Shown piece after piece: positions 48,403 through 51,792 of a DNA stretch of 51,792 nt (positions are counted from its first letter, which is position 1; each line of letters starts with the position of its first letter). Source of the DNA: a virus. The notes under the pieces were generated by a model that saw nothing but the letters and a program-made list of their open reading frames with translations, ran no database searches and had not been told where the DNA came from. The position numbers and the translations under genes were made by a program. Location: the IMG/VR virus record IMGVR_UViG_3300034106_005234, positions 1 to 51,792 of that record, one strand, 5' to 3'.

Positions 48403-49080
48403 ATGAGTCACACCATCTGCATAGTTTCAGCCACCCGTCGTTCTAAAGAAGACTTTTGGAATAATGCTCCATTAGCGTATTCCTTAAAGAAAATGACGAA
48501 CGGTATTGATAACCACGTCTACTACCAAAACTCCTTAGGACTCTCAGAGGTCTACAATAGAGCCCTAGAGCAATTTAAAGGTTATTATGACTATTTGGTG
48601 TTTGTTCATGATGACGTCGTGATTGAAGATTTATTTTTGGATGACAAACTTGAAATGGGGATGTCTCAAGCAGACATTATTGGCTTGGCTGGTTCCAAGG
48701 AAATGGACCTCAATGCTGCCATGTTGGCATGGCACCTAATGTCCCCCAGAGAATCCCACTGCGGAGAGGTGGCTCATTCTAAAGACGGTAAAAATTGGAC
48801 TACGTGTTTCGGACCAACCAGATCCCCTGTATTGTGTTTAGATGGATTATTTCTGGCTGTGAATGTCAAGAAACTCCACGAAAAGCAAGTAACATTTGAC
48901 CAATCGTTTAAATTTCACCACTATGACCTGGATTTTTGTTGTAGCGCCCACAAAGCAGGATTAAAGATGGCGGTAATGCCGATTCGAGTAACTCATTTCG
49001 GCCTGGGTGATAGCATGAATTCAAAAGAATGGAAAGACTCCGGTGATTTGTTTAGAAAAAAATGGAATAATGCGGTATGA
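48403..49080 (+). CDS. Glycosyltransferase-like protein (GT-A)
   Basis: A 225-residue protein of the GT2-like type found in many bacterial and phage glycan clusters: TICIVSATRR first strand, YLVFVHDDVVIED (with the HDD as the metal site) and LDGLFLAVN. The later FHHYDLDFCCSAHKAGLK matches the acceptor-side ED-type motif and ends in THFGLG. It lies 7 bases after queC and overlaps the next small gene by 4 bases. The frame extends upstream into queC, but the ATG at 48403 follows the queC stop and is preferred. Confidence 0.75.
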   Translation: MSHTICIVSATRRSKEDFWNNAPLAYSLKKMTNGIDNHVYYQNSLGLSEVYNRALEQFKGYYDYLVFVHDDVVIEDLFLDDKLEMGMSQADIIGLAGSKEMDLNAAMLAWHLMSPRESHCGEVAHSKDGKNWTTCFGPTRSPVLCLDGLFLAVNVKKLHEKQVTFDQSFKFHHYDLDFCCSAHKAGLKMAVMPIRVTHFGLGDSMNSKEWKDSGDLFRKKWNNAV

Positions 49081-49265
49081 CCAAATTATTAAAAAACATC
49101 TTAATATCCGTAAGTTCTGTGGGTTGGTTTTGGCTTTCGTGTTGGCTTGGATTTCATGTCAAGTTTAATACTTGGATATTTTTCCCGTTCTGGGCAACGG
49201 TCTTTTCCAGTTGGATTGGCTTAATGTTCGTTAACATAACTATTTGGCAAAAGGGGGGTTACTAA
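49077..49265 (+). CDS. Small membrane protein, 62 aa
   Basis: Two hydrophobic segments, ILISVSSVGWFWLSCWLGFHV (about 8-28) and WIFFPFWATVFSSWIGLMFV (about 33-52), joined by a short loop, with a short tail. Overlaps the glycosyltransferase by 4 bases; its stop is followed one base later by the ATT start of the amidotransferase gene. It might anchor the neighbouring transferase at the membrane. Confidence 0.6.
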   Translation: MTKLLKNILISVSSVGWFWLSCWLGFHVKFNTWIFFPFWATVFSSWIGLMFVNITIWQKGGY

Positions 49266-49266
49266 A

Positions 49267-49941
49267 ATTTGCGGAATTCTAGGCAGCAGAGATCCCAATA
49301 TATTCTTAGATCTCCTTCAAGAAAATCTAAGCCGCGGAGCATATAGTGCAGGTATCCTTTCTATCTTTGAGAATAAGATAGAGATCCAGAAGATTCGTGA
49401 TATAAACAAGGAACCTGTGATTGCTTCTGCCCATGCCCTTTATCACCTTGGCCATGTTCGGGCCCCCACTACCAAAATTTCTAATTTCTCAGGATGTCAT
49501 CCATTTCAATATGGTCGAGCCATTGCTGCACATAATGGAATCATTACTAATACTCTAAATTTGGAGACTAAGGAAGCGTATCAACCAGAAGTAGATTCTG
49601 AATGGATTCCATTTCTCTACAATAAACCACAGACCAAGTTTGTTACAGCTTTTGGGAAATTTCAAAGTGCCTTAGAACGGCTGGAAGGCACTTATGGAAC
49701 TTGGTTACATGATACTAGTTCTAGAACTATTTTGGTGGGGCGAGGAGACAATACTATTTACTGGAACGCAGATAACACCATGTTCTCCTCTAAAGCAATT
49801 TCTAATTATGGTATAGAAAATCTAATGCATAATGGTTCTATTTACATGGGCTGCTTAGGAGATAATTCTTCCCCGAGATTTTCTGATGTAAACGTAGATA
49901 ATAGAATTCAACGCAAACCAAAATACTTCATTCCAAACTAA
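49267..49941 (+). CDS. Class II glutamine amidotransferase domain, ATT start
   Basis: A 224-residue protein with only the Ntn-type glutaminase domain. If ATT at 49267 is read as Met, the N-terminus is MCGILG, with the catalytic Cys at position 2 as in all class II enzymes. LGHVRAPT (61-68, compare GHTRWAT) and HNGIITN (89-95) complete the glutamine site. No ATG, GTG or TTG occurs in frame between a stop at 49239 and a GTG at 49417, which would remove the Cys. AAGGGGGG (49251-49258) lies 8 nt before the ATT. It may supply ammonia to the QueC product (see findings), or serve another amidation. Confidence 0.75.
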   Translation: MCGILGSRDPNIFLDLLQENLSRGAYSAGILSIFENKIEIQKIRDINKEPVIASAHALYHLGHVRAPTTKISNFSGCHPFQYGRAIAAHNGIITNTLNLETKEAYQPEVDSEWIPFLYNKPQTKFVTAFGKFQSALERLEGTYGTWLHDTSSRTILVGRGDNTIYWNADNTMFSSKAISNYGIENLMHNGSIYMGCLGDNSSPRFSDVNVDNRIQRKPKYFIPN

Positions 49942-49943
49942 TT

Positions 49944-50510
49944 ATGATCCTAACTGAAAAACTAGACTACTCCGGAGATTTAATTCATTCCCCCTTTGCT
50001 TATAAATTCTATCGCAAGAACCTGCCACCGCTTGGTGCTATCATTGCTTTTCGGGGTAAGATGGACGTTAAGGAGCATCTGATTGACTTAGAAGATGCCT
50101 TGGATGATGATTTCATCTATTCCGAAGATGCTTTGAATTTCTGTTGGGAGATTCCTAATATGAATCCAATCGGCGCAGTAGCCTTTCAACGATTGTTTAG
50201 TAACTTAGTAGCAAACTTTTTACGAGATTCAGATGTTAACATTCGAGTATTTGGGGACGATATAAAAACATTAAACAGGGATAAGTCGTCAATCTCTTAT
50301 AAAAAATTAAGCGTAAGTATTACAAAGTGTGAGAACGGAGTGGCTTATGGACATTTGGGATTGAACAACAATGCAGGCCCTAAGGCGCCGTATTTTGCGG
50401 GATCTTTAGAATTGAGCGATTCAAGTGCAAAATTTTTAATGGAGCAAATTTGTGTAATGTTTTATGATACATTAGCAGATATTAACCTAGCTGCTCGCAA
50501 AGTCATCTAA
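49944..50510 (+). CDS. DUF366-like protein
   Basis: A 188-residue protein whose segments GAIIAFRGKMDVKEHL with IDLEDAL (31-53) and KKLSVSITK, GHLGLN match, from memory, the DUF366 family (about 185 aa, archaea and bacteria). DUF366 function is not established to my knowledge; I have an unverified recollection that it is linked to 7-deazaguanine metabolism in phages. Its position three genes after queC and directly after the amidotransferase fits such a link. Starts 2 bases after that gene. Confidence 0.68.
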   Translation: MILTEKLDYSGDLIHSPFAYKFYRKNLPPLGAIIAFRGKMDVKEHLIDLEDALDDDFIYSEDALNFCWEIPNMNPIGAVAFQRLFSNLVANFLRDSDVNIRVFGDDIKTLNRDKSSISYKKLSVSITKCENGVAYGHLGLNNNAGPKAPYFAGSLELSDSSAKFLMEQICVMFYDTLADINLAARKVI

Positions 50511-50917
50511 TGGCTAAACCAAAATCAGATAAACCTAAGAAGAAATATTCCAATGATCTTTTTAGTGCCTTAAATTGGATCACCAAGAAATCATATAATG
50601 ATGTAACGGATATTGTTTGGCCTAATCCCTATATGATCAATCGGTGGTTGACGATGGTCTCTGGGAGTTATGCTCAGGTAGTGAATGCCACTTCTAATCG
50701 ATGGAGCAACCAAACGCCCATTAGTAAGGAGGCTGCTGATTTAGCTAAGTTTTTCCGAACCATATTACCCAAGTCCGGCGGTTTCTATCAGTATATCAAA
50801 AAAGGGGAAGGTAAAGAGACTGAGATTGATGATTTAGAATTGACTGCGAATAATATGGAGATGAGTCAAAGAGAATTAAAATATTACCATCAGACCCTAG
50901 CAGAAATAAAGAACTAG
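50510..50917 (+). CDS. Clamp-loader small subunit-like protein (gp62-like)
   Basis: A 135-residue protein. NPYMINRWLTMVSGSYAQVV, ATSNRW and a later FRTILPKSGGFYQYIKK resemble the pattern of T4-type gp62 (PFxxNRxLS, then a basic KRFxxW segment), the small subunit that with gp44 loads the sliding clamp. It is shorter than T4 gp62 (187 aa), so it may be a diverged or reduced form. No gp44 or gp45 gene is in this window. The basic start (MAKPKSDKPKKK) is unusual. Overlaps the previous stop by one base. Confidence 0.5.
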   Translation: MAKPKSDKPKKKYSNDLFSALNWITKKSYNDVTDIVWPNPYMINRWLTMVSGSYAQVVNATSNRWSNQTPISKEAADLAKFFRTILPKSGGFYQYIKKGEGKETEIDDLELTANNMEMSQRELKYYHQTLAEIKN

Positions 50918-50918
50918 C

Positions 50919-50925
50919 CTAAATT
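50919..50925 (+). promoter_or_regulatory. Late-type box CTAAATT before the GroES-like gene
   Basis: CTAAATT, ACAGTAT, then the ATG at 50933. One base differs from CTAAATA, so it is weaker than the other copies. Confidence 0.35.
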
Positions 50926-50932
50926 ACAGTAT

Positions 50933-51391
50933 ATGTCCACACCACTCGACGCCCCAGCATTTGAAGATAAAGTTAAAGGATTAGTCCAAATGGAGTCCTA
51001 TGCCCACACAGCCATGGACTTAGAAGGATGGGATGTTCAGCAAACTTTAGATGACATTGTCATGGTTCAGTTTGTGGATATCAACGAAGACGGAACCATG
51101 GTAAAGCGTGGCGCAATGTTTGTGCCTATTGCAGCAGCTCCTCAAGTCTGGCGAGTTGGACGAGTAGTCCTTGCTGGTCCTAACTGCAAATATGTGAAGG
51201 TTGGAGATAATGTCATTTTTCCGAATGATAAGGGTATTCAGGTCCGAGAGATGAACGGTCTGAAGAATATCGCCTTCTTAAACGAACAGCGCCTATTCGG
51301 CACTTGCACGCCCAGAGCAGCATTTGTTCCACCTATTATAGATGTAGCCAAAAAGACTAAGTCCAGTAAGAAGGTCTCCTTAGCAGACTAA
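50933..51391 (+). CDS. GroES/gp31-like co-chaperonin candidate
   Basis: A 152-residue protein with a beta-barrel layout like GroES: DDIVMVQFVDINEDG near the start of the core, GRVVLAGPNCKYVKVGDNVIF (compare GKVVxVGxGxxxxVKVGDxVLF) and an ending EQRLFGTCTP. T4 gp31 replaces GroES for folding the capsid protein. The mobile loop is not clearly seen, so this is a candidate only. It overlaps the next gene by one base. Confidence 0.55.
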   Translation: MSTPLDAPAFEDKVKGLVQMESYAHTAMDLEGWDVQQTLDDIVMVQFVDINEDGTMVKRGAMFVPIAAAPQVWRVGRVVLAGPNCKYVKVGDNVIFPNDKGIQVREMNGLKNIAFLNEQRLFGTCTPRAAFVPPIIDVAKKTKSSKKVSLAD

Positions 51392-51774
51392 TGCGTCTTA
51401 GTGTTTCTGGTTTAAGACAACTTTGTTCTAACCATGTTGTCGAGTTGAAGTTTAATAGACGCCACAAACTTCCAGGCAGACCATTAGCACGCCGAATGTT
51501 GTGCACTTTAGATGCCACTATTTTAGATTCGACTCTCGGCAAAGAAATCCTCAATTTCAAACCACCAGTAACCAATCCTCCGTATAATGCAGCAGCAAAG
51601 AACCTAGTTGTAGTGTGGGATATATTCTTTCAAGACTGGCGAGCCATTCCAATTGAAACCTGCGAAGTAGTAACAGCAACGCCCACTAGACCACCAGAAC
51701 ACTTTTGGAAATTTTTTGATAAAAGTATAGCCAAGATGAACCCCGTTCAAAAAGCCGCATTTATGGATCGATAA
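51391..51774 (+). CDS. SH3-like beta-barrel phage protein
   Basis: A 127-residue protein of a type common in T4-like phages: NHVVELKFNRRHKLPGRP, RRMLCTLDATILDS, KEILNFKPPVTNPPYNAAA, NLVVVWDIFFQDWRAI. Such proteins are usually annotated as SH3 beta-barrel fold proteins of unknown function. The C-terminus is a short helix (PVQKAAFMDR). Confidence 0.65.
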   Translation: MRLSVSGLRQLCSNHVVELKFNRRHKLPGRPLARRMLCTLDATILDSTLGKEILNFKPPVTNPPYNAAAKNLVVVWDIFFQDWRAIPIETCEVVTATPTRPPEHFWKFFDKSIAKMNPVQKAAFMDR

Positions 51775-51775
51775 T

Positions 51776-51792
51776 ATGAATATAGCAGGCAC
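51776..51792 (+). CDS. Start of the next gene (partial)
   Basis: An ATG one base after the previous stop opens a frame (MNIAG) that runs off the window. Too short to say more. Confidence 0.4.

Noticed and set aside
49417-49941. Short version of the amidotransferase starting at GTG 49417
   Set aside because: It would lack the catalytic Cys and the first strand, while the upstream codons are conserved-looking (CGILG) and preceded by a ribosome site.

Overview
The window is part of the genome of a large T4-type (myovirus-like) bacteriophage. The evidence is a full set of T4-like replication, recombination and late-transcription genes: UvsX, UvsY, UvsW, family B DNA polymerase, gp46/gp47 nuclease, gp61-like primase, a probable gp62 clamp-loader subunit and a gp55-like late sigma factor. 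Genes are tightly packed, often with overlapping stop and start codons. No rRNA, tRNA, transposase or CRISPR array is visible. Most of the window is AT-rich. Two patches (about 32.43-33.56 kb and 37.76-44.45 kb) are clearly GC-rich by eye and look imported. The host cannot be named from the sequence.

Layout. 1-7.9 kb (minus strand): coiled-coil protein, UvsX, RtcB RNA ligase, a DpdA-like transglycosylase and DNA polymerase. 8.0-8.9 kb (plus): an HNH homing endonuclease. 8.9-13.3 kb (minus): a glycosyltransferase, two tiny ORFs, QueE and gp46. 13.4-23.8 kb (minus): a 13-gene glycan island lying between gp46 and gp47. It holds a GDP-mannose 3,5-epimerase homologue, a second SDR enzyme, a GT10 (fucosyltransferase-type) enzyme, GT8, GT17, GT2, GT9 and GT4-type transferases, two methyltransferases and a radical SAM enzyme. 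23.8-27.35 kb (minus): gp47, the gp55-like sigma factor, UvsW and UvsY. 27.4-32.7 kb (mostly plus): GIY-YIG, zinc-ribbon, PRTase-like, phosphoesterase and small unknown proteins. 32.7-34.2 kb (minus): a lysis cassette (M15 endolysin, membrane protein, u-spanin). 34.3-37.6 kb (plus): PAS protein, XhlA-like membrane protein, P-loop kinase and unknown proteins. 37.7-44.4 kb (plus): a GC-rich tail-fibre/adhesin locus with internal duplications. 44.5-51.8 kb: primase, HNH endonuclease, QueC, a glycosyltransferase, a class II glutamine amidotransferase with an apparent ATT start, a DUF366-like protein, gp62-like and GroES-like proteins.

How the genes may work together. DpdA-like protein, QueE and QueC are three signature proteins of 7-deazaguanine DNA modification: QueE and QueC build preQ0 and DpdA exchanges it for guanine in DNA. 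A stand-alone glutamine amidotransferase and a DUF366-like protein lie just downstream of queC, so the final base may be further processed, possibly to an amidine (archaeosine-like) form. FolE and QueD are not in this window. The glycan island has the parts to make GDP-L-galactose and transfer an L-fucose-like sugar, but the acceptor (phage DNA, virion protein or host glycan) is unknown.

Regulation. A T4-late-like box ([AC]TAAATA or [AC]TAAGTA) sits only 5-7 nt before the start codon of about eleven genes, including the u-spanin and both fibre genes. If it is the promoter read by the encoded gp55-like sigma factor, these late mRNAs would be leaderless or nearly so. The replication operons lack clear copies, although a related element precedes uvsX.
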